The translations under genes were made by a program, and so were the position numbers. A stretch of 64,000 bases of DNA from Tamarix chinensis (lineage: Eukaryota > Streptophyta > Magnoliopsida > Caryophyllales > Tamaricaceae): assembly GCA_030549775.1 (NCBI GenBank), contig CM060181.1, positions 36,519,063 through 36,583,062 of the forward strand, read 5' to 3'. The notes below the pieces were generated by a model. The model was not told the origin of the DNA. It saw only the letters and a program-made list of their open reading frames with translations, and did not search any database. This document shows, one piece after another, positions 23,498 through 34,964 of the stretch (within the stretch, counting starts at the first letter, position 1; each line of letters opens with the position of its first letter).

Positions 23498-24165
23498 TGA
23501 TCGAATGCAGCCCTTATCTAGAAACTTCTCTAGTTGAGCCTCAAGCTCCATCTCTGTGGGTACCATATGATATGACGCTATTAATACTAGCTCTATTCCT
23601 TATATAAAGTAACAATGAAGTCAACAACTCAAAGTAGAATTATATCTATAATACTATTGGTAAACACATCTGGATACTCTCAAATTTTGGGAATATGTTC
23701 TAGAGGCATCTTATAAGCCTTAGTATCTCTAACACTACACAAGAATAGAAGATATCCTTTATGAAGAAGGGTACTTATAGAGATACGAAAAAAACCTTTA
23801 TTGAGATGTTAGACTTGCATCTTCGATAAGATATCCTAAAAGAACACATGCTCTTGTGTGTAATCTATCCAAACTAGCTACTTTTCCAATATTTCCATCT
23901 CAACATTCACATCAAAGTCACATAACTCAATATCTATAACGTTTAAGAGGAACCTTACTCCATTAACTATTGATTCCACTCATCCATAGAGTTTAGAACA
24001 CATAATCCTATCCCCTAAATGTAACACAATAGAAGTAGAAATATTGGTGGAAGGAGACAAGTCAAATATAGCAAAAAATGTATATGCTACAAAGGAATAG
24101 GATGCACGAAAGTCAAATAGCACGCATGCTGATAAGGAAGAAAAAATAAGCATACAAGTCAACAC
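23498..24165 (-). pseudogene. Gypsy protease and RT start, remnant
   Basis: At about 24040-24135 the minus strand reads CVLFDFRASYSFVAYTFFA, aligning with the retropepsin pattern LFDSGASHSF; the catalytic Asp is kept but Ser-Gly became Phe-Arg. Further on, PLEHIPKIREYPDVF matches the RT linker, and AQLEKFLDKGCIRS (about 23500-23545) matches the motif before the first RT palm segment. The sequence then ends at the LTR. Several stops and frameshifts. Confidence 0.8.
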
Positions 24166-24199
24166 ATTGGCCTAGTGCTTAGCTTTAGGCTAAATAATC

Positions 24200-25594
24200 A
24201 CATTTTGGCACCCATCTAAAGGAACTCCTACAATATTTCCTGAACCCTAACCTGGCTAAAAGGTATGGGGTATTTAACCCCTCGAGTGGCTGTCATGGTT
24301 AATAATACTAAATAGTGATGGAGGAACCCTCAGAGTTTGTTGTTGTTGGTGAACCAATATAGTAATATGAGCCCAAAACCAACTATTATAAATACTTCCA
24401 TCTCTAACACGCCACTCAAAAGATTAATGCTCCATCCTACCGTAACCATGACAGCTCACATTCTTGCCTGAGCAATCCACCTGTAGGTAGTCTGCTTTGC
24501 AATAATTGTAATGTTGTTACCTCTTCTCTAAAAATCTTTTTAGATGATTTCCTAATTGAATTACTAATTCCATAACTATACCATACCTAGGTTATACACT
24601 ATCTCCAAAATATTCTCTTTTCCCACCCGAAATGCTAAAGAACCTAAAACTTCCTCTTGACCCTTGAGTGGGCAATCCTAACCTAAATAAGTTAAGAAGC
24701 CTCTAAGGCCTACTTGTATATATTTACCATGTATTATATGGAAACTATAACCAATAACTCTTGATATTTGATTTCTAGAACCAAATTGAAATGATGAATC
24801 TACACCACCTTACTATCCTCCACTTTTGGGGTGAACTATACCAAGTCCACGAAGCTAGTATAATACTTCTTTGCCATCATGTTCCCCTTCTAAAGTGCCA
24901 TAAACTTTCGACATTTATTTATAGGAAGATTGAAATGGTAGAATCTGACTCAAAATGATTCAAAAAATGGTCCTCAAGTATTAAGCTCTTCCATTGTACG
25001 TTGGACACTCCTCCACCATATGTTTGCTTAACCGCTCAAGTAGTACACTACCACATCAAACCTCTTATCAACCGGGCAACCACAAGTGACAAAGTTATTT
25101 TCTATATATTTAATCGACCTTTCCATAGTGTCAAGGTCTTTTTAACCCTCAAATATTGGCGGATGGTGTTGGTCGCCCCTCTTAAGCTAATACTCTAAAA
25201 CTTGTGAATAGAAAATATGGAGTTCGAATTTGGCCTTCCATATAAGTGTCAACAATCTCCATGAATTCTTCAATGTGCTCACAAAAGTGATTGACAACCA
25301 TTAATTCATAAGGACTAGAGCTAAAAAGATGGAATAGAATCATCAAGCATTAATGCTTAGCCAGATTAACAACACTTAATGTTATAAACTACACATTCTC
25401 GATGAAGTCTCTCTCACAAATTAATCTTGGTTAGAAAACACTTGAATTTTGGAATCTAGTACTCAAAATAATTTGGAAAATTTTAAAGCCCAACTTTAAA
25501 TCAATATTTAGGAAATTCCATGATTAATACACCTTGACACCAACTTGGGGAATCAGGTTTAAATGTTTGAGGAAGGGGAAAAAATTTAAAAGTA
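24200..25594 (-). pseudogene. Gypsy gag remnant with zinc-knuckle region
   Basis: The minus strand around 24840-24960 reads QIRFYHFNLPINKC and later KKYYTSFVDLV, closely parallel to the plus-strand gag at 9900-10040. Near 24420-24510 DCSGKNVSCHGYGRMEH corresponds to the knuckle region at 10350-10457. No long open frame remains. It follows the primer-binding site directly, as gag should. Confidence 0.7.
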
Positions 25595-25607
25595 GGCCTT
25601 GATACTA
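25595..25607 (-). promoter_or_regulatory. Primer-binding site of the short gypsy element
   Basis: Minus-strand TAGTATCAAGGCC, three bases inside the LTR end, resembles TGGTATCAGAGCC (initiator Met-tRNA type) with three differences. It marks 25611-26167 as the 5' LTR. Confidence 0.65.
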
Positions 25608-25610
25608 ATC

Positions 25611-26167
25611 TATTACACCTATAATTTTTACTACCAAAAAAATTATTTTAAAAACATTTATGGAAGAGAACATACTCATAAGGAGCAATAAAGTATTACC
25701 ACTGTGCCTTATTATAGGATAAATATCCAGTGTTGTCCCATTTTAGATACAAGGCTAAGTATCTAATCACCCAAAACATAAGGAATAGAGTAAATAAAGT
25801 AGATAACATTAAGGTAGTAAGAGTTAGATTTTATAAAATATGACCACGTTGGGTCCAAAACTAACTAAAATACATAAAATTGGTGAATTGGCATATAAGG
25901 AAAACTAGAAATGTTAGATCTCTCAAGGACCATCAAAAGAATACCCACCAGAAGTCCATGATTGATTTTCCCATGCCCAAACACATAATAAGTCAATTTA
26001 CTACCTTCAAATACTTGCGCAAAGTCCACTACTTATGGAATTGAGTAGGCGCTCGAATAAATGGGCACATTAGTATGTTATGTATTGAGTCAGCCAAGTT
26101 ACCTACTCATGATATTGTAAGATGTGCATAAGGTCATAGAAACACATATAGGGCATGCAAGCAAACA
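25611..26167 (-). mobile_element. 5' LTR of the short gypsy element
   Basis: 557 bases, partner of 22928-23497. The minus-strand start is TGTTTGCTTGCATGCCC and the end is AGGTGTAATA, followed by the primer-binding site. No clear TATA box was seen in it. Confidence 0.75.
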
Positions 26168-26609
26168 TCCTCAAAATCATGCTACAATATACACACTTTT
26201 GTGTTTTACTAATATTGAATTTTCATTGTGGTAACTAATCATGCACATGGAAGAATATGGTATCATACATAACAATAGACATGAACTTCATGGAATATCA
26301 TGCTTCATACCTAGTACAAGGAATTCATGCTTATCACATAATTCATGAATCATAGATAACAACACATAATTATGCACGTGACAACCTAGTGCCATGAACT
26401 ACTATATAAAATCTAAGTTAAATTACTTAACCATCTATGAGATTTATATTGCAATGTTATATGATTTAATAGCTCAATTACTTATGTTTCCTTTCTCTCT
26501 TTGAGGAATGGGTTAGATTGTCTCTATGGTCTCTCAATACCTATGGAAGTAAACTAATAAATGAAGAACATAAAGTCTAGATAAAGCCAAGAAAACCTCC
26601 AATGGACAT
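26168..26609. other. Spacer before the copia element, nothing recognised
   Basis: AT-rich sequence with repeated CATG, ATCATGC and CATGAA words. It contains ACTATATAAAATC near 26401 but no recognised coding sequence or repeat partner. Confidence 0.4.
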
Positions 26610-28370
26610 TGAAAATACCCTAGAGGAGGGTGAATACTAAATAGGGTTTCGTGGAATGAGAATGACTAAAAATTTACACGTAATGTAAAGTGGTTTAAGA
26701 TTGAATTAATCTTTACACCCACTACCAAAATGTTCTTCCTTATATATTTTTGAATTAATGACGTGTTTTATTGATGATCACTCTCCTATAAGTTTATGAG
26801 CCTTACAATCTCAATGAACTTCTCAAGATATGATTTACAACTTTACCTATTTATCTTCTCTATATTTACTAAATGTATCTCTTAAGAATGATCGGTAACA
26901 CTCACTAACCCCTTTGATTAATTTTTGAGATATGGTTGTGATTACAAGGGATTCTCACTAAATATAAGATATGAAAGTGTTGGTCTTTGAATGAGATGTA
27001 ATCTATGATATTATAATTTGAGAACAATTCTAGCTAAGAGAAGTGAGCAAATAACACTTTTAAGTAAAAACTCAGAATATGAAAGTATTGGAATATTGAA
27101 TGAGTAATTGAATGATTTTAGTGTAAGAGAGTAATTTCACAATCAATGAACTAATTTTATTTTTTGTAATAAATGCAAAGGGACCATATTCATAAGGGTT
27201 ACCCTTGTGTATGATTGTTAGATACAAATTATCAAAAAGTTATTTCACCTAATGGGTAGAAAACTAAAATTTAATGTTGACCAGTCGATCAGTCTGGAGA
27301 AACCAGCTAATTGGTTGTATGGCCAGTCAATCGGTTTGTTCCAACCAGCTAACTATTCATGTTTCAACTAAAATAGAAAGTTACCATTTTGTAAACAATT
27401 AAATTGGTTTTTTTCAAATAACTTGATTCGTTAGGCACATTTATAGTTGGTCCTAAAACACATATGAACACTGTCTTAAGATGGTGAGACCAGTCGAGGT
27501 GTTCTATTTGCCAATTGATTACGTTATCAAACTAGTCGATCGATTTATCAACCAATTAATCATTTTAGCAATAACCAATTTATTTTTTTAAATAGAGAGA
27601 AGCTGGGTTTCTATAAAAATAAAAATCGATGAATTTGTTTGCCAAATCATTGGATCAGTTTGTCAATTGGTCTATGTGTTTAAATAGAGATGAACTAGAT
27701 TTCTGCAAAGTTCTAACCCATTGATCGGTTGGCTAAACCAATCGATCAATTTGTCAACCATTCAACTAGTTTTCCTAAAATAGTTGATGTGTTTAAACAT
27801 AGATGAAATAGGTTTCTACAATGTTGAAACATGGATTGGTTGGTCAAACAAGTCGATCTATTTACCTGAATCAGCTGATGTGTTTAAATAGAGATGAATT
27901 AGGTTTCTATAAAATTAAAACCCATGGACTAGTTGGTTAAACTAGTTGATCGGTTTCTCAACCTATTGATCGGTTTGCTTGAACTAGTCAATGTGTTTAA
28001 ACTAACGCGAACCAGGTTTCTGTAGTATTGAAACCCATAGACCGGTTGTTGAAGCTGAACTAGTTGATTGATCTAAGAACATGTCAACTATTTCTGACTG
28101 AAACCAATCAATTTGTTTTGAAAATACTTTTTAAAGATTTATAAGTTAACATCAAGTAAAGTATTTTTCAACAAGAATTTTTAAAGAGTTTTTGATTGTA
28201 ATGTGACCTTTGGTCAACTTAACTTTTTATAATATACCTAAGGCATATCAAATGCTTACCTTCATGTCTTGGTTCCTATTATATTTGTTGATTTGTTGAA
28301 TATGCACACTTAAGAAAATATGTTAGATTCCAAAATCCGTTTGTTATCATTAAAACAAGTAATGTTAGCA
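26610..28370 (-). mobile_element. 3' LTR of the copia element
   Basis: On the plus strand it runs from TGAAAATACCCTAGAGG to AATGTTAGCA. It matches 34965-36957 through blocks such as ACATGTAATGTAAA, GATGATCACTCT, AACACTCACTAACTCC and ATCCGTTTGTTATCA. The central part (about 27280-28120) is an array of CAGTCGATCGGTTTG-type units. Confidence 0.88.
27280..28120. repeat. Motif array with higher-order units in the copia 3' LTR
   Basis: Short units such as CCAATCGATCAATTTG alternate with a spacer GTGTTTAAATAGAGATGAA plus GGTTTCT. The spacer recurs about five times at ~90-110 base intervals (near 27590, 27680, 27790, 27880 and 27990), giving a tandem higher-order structure. Confidence 0.8.
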
Positions 28371-28392
28371 ATCTTTCCTTTTTTTTATGATG
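28371..28392 (-). promoter_or_regulatory. Polypurine tract region of the copia element
   Basis: Minus strand ATAAAAAAAAGGAAAGAT directly precedes the LTR start. In SIRE-type elements a GTCATCAT...AAAGGGGGAGAT tract occupies this place; here TTTGTCATCATAAAAAAAAG is a recognisable variant. Confidence 0.65.
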
Positions 28393-29925
28393 ACAAACAA
28401 AAAGTGCATAATTGTAAATGTGAATGAGTAATAAGTGAAAATGATAGTCACATATTTACCAGTTTTATAATTTTAATCTAAGACTCTTGGATTCTATCCT
28501 CTTTTTGGACATTAGCAAAAGGTGAGAGTGGGAAGGGCCTAAAAATAATGTAGACAAGAAAACATTGCCCTTTAGGGGAGGAATAACTCCCCCTGAACAA
28601 GTGTATGGATTAAAAGATAAGAGAATGAAAAATGACGAGTAGTGTGTGCGTACACTATTTCTTAAACAACAAAAATGACAGATAGGTATAGAATAGAAAT
28701 GTAAGTGTTCATAAACTAGTTGGAATTTATAAGTATGAGACATAGAGAATATATAATAAAAGTGGATAAGTGCATAGTCAACAAAAAAATATCCAAAGCT
28801 TAAAATACAAATAACAAGACTAGACATGATCATAGAGGACATGAAGGCTCGGATGGGGTGTCCACAAAACCTGTTTATGTAGGCCCGTGCAAATCACCAA
28901 TGTCATCACTAGTAGTGGCCTCGGATTGAACGACAATAGTGGTTGAGTACTAGCTTATTTTGGGGGAGGAGCTCTAATATTCCCATAAATAGTGGTTGAA
29001 GTGGTTGATTTTTGTTTCAGCATTGTTAAATGATAAAGAGTGAAAGAGAAGTGATCTAAGGGGAGAGAAAATGGAAGGAGGAAGGAGTATATATTGGGAA
29101 AACAATGATGTAGTTAAATCAGCACACAAGGAGTATGTAAATGATAGATTAACGACTTAATAAGTTTGATTAAACATCAAGAGGAAGCAAGGGTGAAAAA
29201 TACGAATAGATTAAAATTTAGGGTTGAAGGATGAAATTACCTAAAATTAGGTGAGTTTGAGGGAAATCAATGACATGGAGAGAATTTCTTGATGTTCTAG
29301 ATGTCGATTGGAGCAAGAAAAGAGAAATTTGGAGGAGTTTGATAATGATTTGAGGATTTTCAAAGGAGAGGATGTAAGAGGGTGAGAAGCAGTCAAATGG
29401 TTTGGGGAAACTAGGTTGAAGGGTTTGAAGAACATAAGAGGGGGTATTTATACCTGTAACAAACAAGTCGACTGGTTTGGGGAAGACAATTAACTGTTCC
29501 TCCACCGATTGATTTATATCGAGTAACCAGTAGACTATTCTTCAACTGATCAAATGGTATGTAGTAACCAATTGAGTGGTTACGTGTGTGGACATAAAAC
29601 AATAAGAACATGACTACCCTGGTTTTAACCCATCAGTCGACTAGCATACCAACCGATTGACTGGTTTGGTTGACCTGTCGATTGGTTGCCTAGTCAAGTG
29701 TAGTTTTGGTCATTTTTTGTGGTTTTTAACAATTTATTTGATTTTATGCCATAAATAAATAGATGGAAAATAAATTTAATGAGACAAATAATATGGATCA
29801 AGAATCATAATGGCCATGTTAGGATTTAAATCTAAGTTGTGGACTTACAAGCCATGATTTACCCCTTAATATAAAAAAATTTCATAATTTTGAGAGAATT
29901 GTAATTTTATCATAAAATTGTCATC
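28393..29925 (-). other. Non-pol region between copia RNase H and 3' LTR
   Basis: About 1.5 kb with no recognised protein. It holds a third CCAATCGATTGG-type array (29465-29700) and a minus-strand TATAAATA at 29445-29452 followed by a pyrimidine-rich leader-like stretch. That is the layout of an LTR promoter, not of an env-like gene. Frames of 125 codons (28465-28842) and 95 codons (29218-29505) show no domain. It may be a captured or nested LTR fragment. SIRE relatives often carry an extra frame here, which I cannot confirm. Confidence 0.5.
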
Positions 29926-30470
29926 CCAAACTCTCTCCTAATTATTGTGAATATTTATTCATTTATGGGTCTAGTGAATATGTCTCCCCATTGATGAAAT
30001 GTGTCTACAAATTCTATACATACATCACCTTCTTCAACATGGTCTCTTATGAAGTAATATTTTATATCTAGCTGTTTAGATTTTCAATGTTGAACAGAAT
30101 TCTATGTGAGACATATAGCACTGGCATTATCACATTTAATTATAATTCTTTCAATTTTAAGGCCATAGTCACTTAATTTATGTTCCGTTAAAATTAATTG
30201 AGCACAATAAGCACCAACAAAAATATATTATATTGCACCCGTAGAAAGTGCAACACTATATTATTTCTTGCTATGCTAACTAACAAGGGATTCTCCTAAA
30301 AAATTGGAAGTACTTGAGTTACTTTTTCTATCAACTTTATAACCCATAAAATCATCATTGGAGTATCTAATTAAATCTAGAATAGTGTCACGAGGATAGA
30401 ACAAGCCTAGGTTATGAGTGCCAATGAGATATCTAAGGATTGTTTTGACATGAGTCATGTGAGATTCCTT
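29926..30470 (-). pseudogene. Copia RNase H remnant
   Basis: On the minus strand: ILRYLIGTHNLGLFYPRD, DLIRYSNDDFMGYKVDRKS (first Asp kept), SNFLGESLVS, and after a gap KSKQLDIKYYFIRDH, EFVDTFHQWGDIFTRP and IIRRESLG. These are the standard landmarks of the plant copia RNase H end (RYLKGTxxxGL, YSDADxAG, KHIDIRxHFLRD). RNase H would degrade the RNA template during DNA synthesis. Stops lie between the blocks. Confidence 0.88.
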
Positions 30471-31440
30471 AGGATAATACTAAAATCTAGCACAAAGGTA
30501 TACAATATAGATGATTTCAAGTCTAGAAGTTATTAGATAAATGAGTGAGCCAATCATACCTTGATATCGCCTTTGATTAATGGACTTACCTTTGTCATCC
30601 ATGTCAAGCTTCGTGGTAGTAGCCATAGGAGTGGTGCATGATTTGCTTCCATACATCCTAAACTTCTTGAGCAGTTCTTTTGTGTATTTTTCTTGATTGA
30701 GAAATATACCATCATTTGATTGCTTGATTTGGAGTCAAAAAAATATATCAGCTCCCCCATCATTCTCATTTCAAACTCATTATACATTAGAGTAAAGAAG
30801 TCCTTACACATGGATTCGTTAATCGCACACAAATTATTTCATCTACATATATGTGTGCAAGGAATAATTCCTTTATGGTTTTTTTTTAGAAAAATGGTTC
30901 TATCAATTTTTCCTCTTTCAAAACCTTTGTCTAATAAGAGTATACTCAAACTTTTATACCAACCTCTAAGATCTTTTTTTAGACCATAAAGTACCTTGTT
31001 GAGTTTGTAAACATAATTATGTTTTGAATTATATTCAAAACAAGGGCATTGCTGAACATATACTTCTTCTATAAAACCATTGAGAAAAGCACTTTTATGT
31101 CCATTTGATATAATGTAAAGCATATGGATGATGCAAATGTGAGAAGCATTCTTATAGCCTTAAGTCTAGTTATGGGGGCAAAGATTTTCTCAAAATCAAT
31201 GCCTTCCTCTTGGTTATAACTTTTGGACACCAATCAGGCTTTGTTTCTAACCACAAATCCCCATTTATCTAGCTTATTTTTAAAGACCCATTTAGTCCCA
31301 ATGATAGGTCTATTTGGAGGCAAAGGGACTAATTTCCAAAATTGATTTCTCTCAAATTGGTTAAGCTCATCTTACATTTCTATGATCCAATTTTCATCAT
31401 TCATGTCTTCCAAGTGAGACTTAGGTTCCATTTGAGATAG
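30471..31440 (-). pseudogene. Copia reverse transcriptase remnant
   Basis: Minus-strand landmarks in order: NQFWKLVPLPPNRPIIGTKW, VFKNKLDKWG, FAPITRLKAIRMLLTFAS, then HKSAFLNGFIEEVYVQQ, YKLNKVLYGLKKDLRGWY and FERGKIDRTIFLKK. The catalytic site reads HIYVDEIIC at about 30840-30866: the usual YVDD has become YVDE. FEMRMMGELIYFF follows. Frames at 30839-31123 and 30554-30832 are its longest open pieces; the plus-strand frame at 30720 is a shadow. Frameshifts and the altered active site make it inactive. Confidence 0.9.
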
Positions 31441-31739
31441 AAAAGCTAAATGATTGCAAATGTTACCTAGTGATTATCTTTTTACAACACCTCTTGTTGG
31501 ATCCCCAGTGATGAGTTCTTAAGGGTGCCCATAGGAATATCTCCATGCTCTAGGGATATCCTCTCTCACTTCATTTTATTGTTAGGTGATTGGTGGTTCT
31601 TCTATTTCTTTTTCTTCTTCATTCTCACCATTTTCTATAAGGCTTTCAATTTGAATGGAAGGACCTATTTCTTCCTCTTGAGATTTCTACACCCTAGAGC
31701 AAGATTCATTAAAAGCAACATGTAAGGATTCTTCAACTA
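31441..31739 (-). pseudogene. Copia pol linker between integrase and RT
   Basis: A degraded stretch between the integrase C-terminus and the RT start. The minus strand still gives short acidic, Ser-rich fragments typical of this linker. No intact frame; the plus-strand 66-codon frame at 31525 is not considered real. Confidence 0.45.
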
Positions 31740-32760
31740 ACATTTTTCATTTGTTGAGGATCTAGTAGGTTTTACTATGTAAAGAGTACCCAATAAAGAT
31801 AACTTCATCAGCTTTGGAATCAAACTTACTAAGATTCCTCTTTCCATTATTAAGGAAAAATCACTTGTAACCAAATGTGTATACATAACTTACATTTGGT
31901 TTCTTACCTTTGTAGAGCTCATAGGGTGCCTTTTTTCAGAATGGCGCATATGAGTACTCTATCGATTACATAGTTTTTAGTGTCAATGACTTCAGTCCAA
32001 AAATATTTTGAAAGGTTGAAGTTTCATAGCATGGTCCATGCAAATTCCTCCAAATTTTTGTTCTTTCTTTCTACCATCCCATTTTTTTAAGGTGTTCTTG
32101 GTGCTAAGAAGTTGTGAGTAATGTCGTTTTGGTCACAAAATTCCATGAATATGGCATTCTTTAACTCTTTGCTATGATCACTCCTTATGGCATGAATCAT
32201 CATTCCTTTCTCTACTTGAATTTTCTTAGCAAGAACAAGAATGAGATTAAAAGCGTCATCTTTAGTAGAAAGGAATAATGCCCATGTATATCGTGAGTAA
32301 TCATCTACAATGACTGATATATATTTGCAACCACCCATGCTAAGAGTCCTAGTAGGCCCAGAAAAATCCCTATGTACCAATTCAAGTGGTTGATTAGTAG
32401 TCACAACATTTTTGGGTTTCAAGGTAACACTATGTTGTTTTCCTTGTTGATATGCATCATCATATAATCTATCTTTTGTAATGTTCAAATTTGGGACACC
32501 ACACACTAGGTCGTTTTTGGCTAATTTACTTAATAGATCCATGCTACCATGTGCCATTCTTTTTTGACACAACCATACATCATTATCAACTACACTCAAA
32601 CATATATCATGCATTTTTATTGATTTGACATCAAGCATGTACACATTATTGATGCGTGGGCATACAAAAAGTATATATTTGTTTATCCCATTTGAAATCA
32701 TGCAGTGCAAATTTGAAAAATTAACCAAAAATCCTTTATCATGTAGTTGACTAATGCTTT
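31740..32760 (-). pseudogene. Copia integrase, longest surviving pol frame
   Basis: An uninterrupted 213-codon frame (32087-32728) begins in the segment ISQLHDKGFLVNFSNLHC, runs through the pre-integrase domain (RMAHGSMDLLSKLAKNDL) into the catalytic core. The core keeps the first Asp (LELVHRDFSGP), VDDYSRYTWALF, and the second Asp (IRSDHSKELKN). After a stop following APRTP, KNGMVERKNKNLEE supplies the catalytic Glu, so D, D and E are all still encoded although split by one stop. The metal-binding HHCC finger looks damaged (YDDAYQQGKQ where CxxC is usual). The enzyme would insert element DNA into the genome. The C-terminal part to about 31740 is recognisable but broken. Confidence 0.92.
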
Positions 32761-32960
32761 TTAAGTTATGTTTGAAGCCATTAACTAGATAAACATCATT
32801 TGTGAAACCTTTAGTGTTAGCAATACTGATTATGCAACAACGATTATCTTTCCTTTCAAGTTGTCTCTAAAATTTATGGTGGGAGCATCAAATATCTAGG
32901 AACCATTTGTGGCCTTTTGTTATTGACCTTAAAGCATACCTAAAAGCACAAATATCCTAA
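32761..32960 (-). pseudogene. Copia protease remnant
   Basis: At about 32885-32915 the minus strand reads HKWFLDI, a stop, then CSHH, matching the plant copia pattern WYLDSGCSRHM. The catalytic Asp remains but Ser-Gly is lost and a stop follows. NLKGKIIVV further on fits the flap region pattern GxGxI. Confidence 0.72.
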
Positions 32961-32999
32961 TTTAGGTACCTTTTCAATAGGTCCTTACTAGGTTAGCTT

Positions 33000-34894
33000 T
33001 TAACTCATACAAGATGATTCCCTTAGGTATCCACACCTTCTTGAATATTGACTTTACTTGGATATTCTTTGACAACTTTCATGATGACACAACATGGTTG
33101 GGTTTGCCACATACATTACACATGGTTTTCTTCTTATGAGTAAAAGTGAATGTTGAAATTTGTGCATCCCTACATATTGTATATGAATTCCCATCCTACC
33201 CATATGTAGCACAATTATTTGATGTGGGTGAAGCATTAAATTGATGAGATTTTGAGGCTCTCACAAAGAAATTTTTAAGCGTTTGATGCTTAATCATTGT
33301 AATATTTCCATGGCTTAAACTTTCATGGTCTTTACAATACCATTGAACACCTAACAATATGTTTAGACCTTCTTCTCTTTTTGTGAATGCATATGCAATT
33401 TTCATAAAATTGTAACATTTTGCTTGTAAATCCATTATTTTGACTTGAAATTGATCTATCTCAATCTAGTGATCACAACAAATATATTTCTTGTATTCGT
33501 TACACTTAGTGATTTTATTTGATAACTTAATTATAACAAGAAGCATGTGTGATTCAAGATGGATATGTTTTTTTATCACTAGAATATGTTGGTCATATAG
33601 TTAATAAAGCAATATCTTCATATTTTCTTTTTATTTTGTCAAATTAACATTATCATGTAATGAGTCATGCAAAACACAAAGTAAGTCAACACAGGGGGTA
33701 TAGTAAATTAGATTGTTCCTCATCAACATCATCATCATCATGAAAGCTTTTGAGTGAGGTAAAGATTGATGATTTTCCTCCTAGTACCATGAAACAAAGG
33801 TTGGCAATGACTTCCTCTTTTTTTGAGGTTTCACCTTCTCTTTCACCAAAAGTAGCCATAGCTTTTCTAGGGTATTGTCTTCCTTTTTTTTTTCTTTAGT
33901 TCCCTTTTTTCCTTTCCATTTGTTTAGAAATTTTGTTTCTAAACTCATAGTAGTCATGGATGACATGGCTAGTTTTTCCAGAGTTGTGGCATTTAATTTT
34001 TTCATTTACATTAAATTCTTTGGGCTTCCTTTGGTTACTCAAAGAAACTCTTTGATTCCTATTTCCTCTTGATCGGATGAACCTCTTGAATTAAGTGGTT
34101 ATGAGTGTTACTTATTCATCATTTATAATAGTTTCTTCTTCTCCGTCATCACCTTCTTTTTTGCACAAGTTGTCAACTATATCTTTTTTCCTTAAAGAAG
34201 TTGAGGCTTTTAATGCTTGAGGCTTCTTTCTTCTTTCTTCTACTCCATCCTCCAATTTTGATTGGTGAACCATAAGGTTACCAAAAAGCTCCTCAATTGT
34301 CATTTTCCCAAAGCCTCTGGCCTCTTCAATTGTTGTTTCCTTTGGGCTCCATTCTTATATAAGACCTTGTAAGATTTTTCTTACTTGCTCTTCTTCAATA
34401 ATTTCCTTCCCTAAGGCTTGAAATTGTTGATCATTGAGGTGAAGTGGTTGCTCAAATTGTTGATGCTTTCACCCTTCTTCATGCTAAATAGTTCATACTC
34501 TTTAGTGTGGAGGGTGATTCTTTGATCCTTAACCTATTTTGTATCTTCATGGGTGAGAATGAGCTTATCCCATATTCCTTTGGAGGTTGTGTAGGATTGA
34601 ATTCAATGATACTCTTTTTCATCAAGACTGCATTATAGAATCATGATGGCTTTATTGTTGAGAGTTGGCCTTCTCTTTTCTAAGTTGGTAAGCTCATCTC
34701 TTTTCTTTTTCTACAATCTCACTATCAACCTCCTTTGTTATCTTGATTGGCCCTTCAGTGAAAATTGGCCATATGTTGTAGTCTTTTGATTTGATGAAGA
34801 AAATTATTTGGTTCTTCTAGTAAGCAAACTTTTCACCATTGAATAATGGTGGCTTAGTGGTGGAGATTCCTTCATTTACACAAATGGAATCCAT
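33000..34894 (-). pseudogene. Copia gag remnant
   Basis: The probable start ATG (minus strand, 34892-34894) lies 54 bases inside the primer-binding site and opens MDSICVNEGISTTKPPLFNG, the usual plant copia gag start; KSKDYNIWPI follows. Further on are TIEELFGNLMVHQSKLED (34250-34303) and a Lys/Glu-rich stretch. Near 33085-33125 CNVCGKPNHVV is the first half of a CCHC zinc knuckle. Gag would form the particle shell. Stops break it into pieces of at most 79 codons; the plus-strand frame at 33875 is a shadow. Confidence 0.82.
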
Positions 34895-34948
34895 TTCACT
34901 TGTGGTTCTTTTTCACCTTAGATTGTTGAATCTTTTAAGAGGTTCATA

Positions 34949-34962
34949 GCCCTCTGATACCA
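34949..34962 (-). promoter_or_regulatory. Primer-binding site of the copia element
   Basis: Minus-strand TGGTATCAGAGGGC, two bases inside the LTR end, matches the initiator Met-tRNA type over its first 11 bases. It identifies 34965-36957 as the 5' LTR. Confidence 0.9.
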
Positions 34963-34964
34963 AT

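Larger units (their letters stand above)
22928..26167 (-). mobile_element. Short minus-strand gypsy element with two ~560 bp LTRs
   Basis: Direct repeats 22928-23497 and 25611-26167 both begin TGT and end near TGTTATA on the minus strand. Between them are, in minus-strand order, a primer-binding site, gag, protease and only the first part of RT. The polymerase core, RNase H, integrase and polypurine tract are missing, with RT broken off at the LTR start. Open frames inside the LTRs, such as the 124 codons at 22886-23260, are not genes. The ends share the terminal ~150 bases with the long LTRs, so this is a related family. Confidence 0.75.

Noticed and set aside
28465..28842. 125-codon minus-strand frame considered as env-like
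   Set aside because: Hydrophobic but without signal peptide pattern, coiled coil or known motif, and the region looks like LTR-type promoter sequence.
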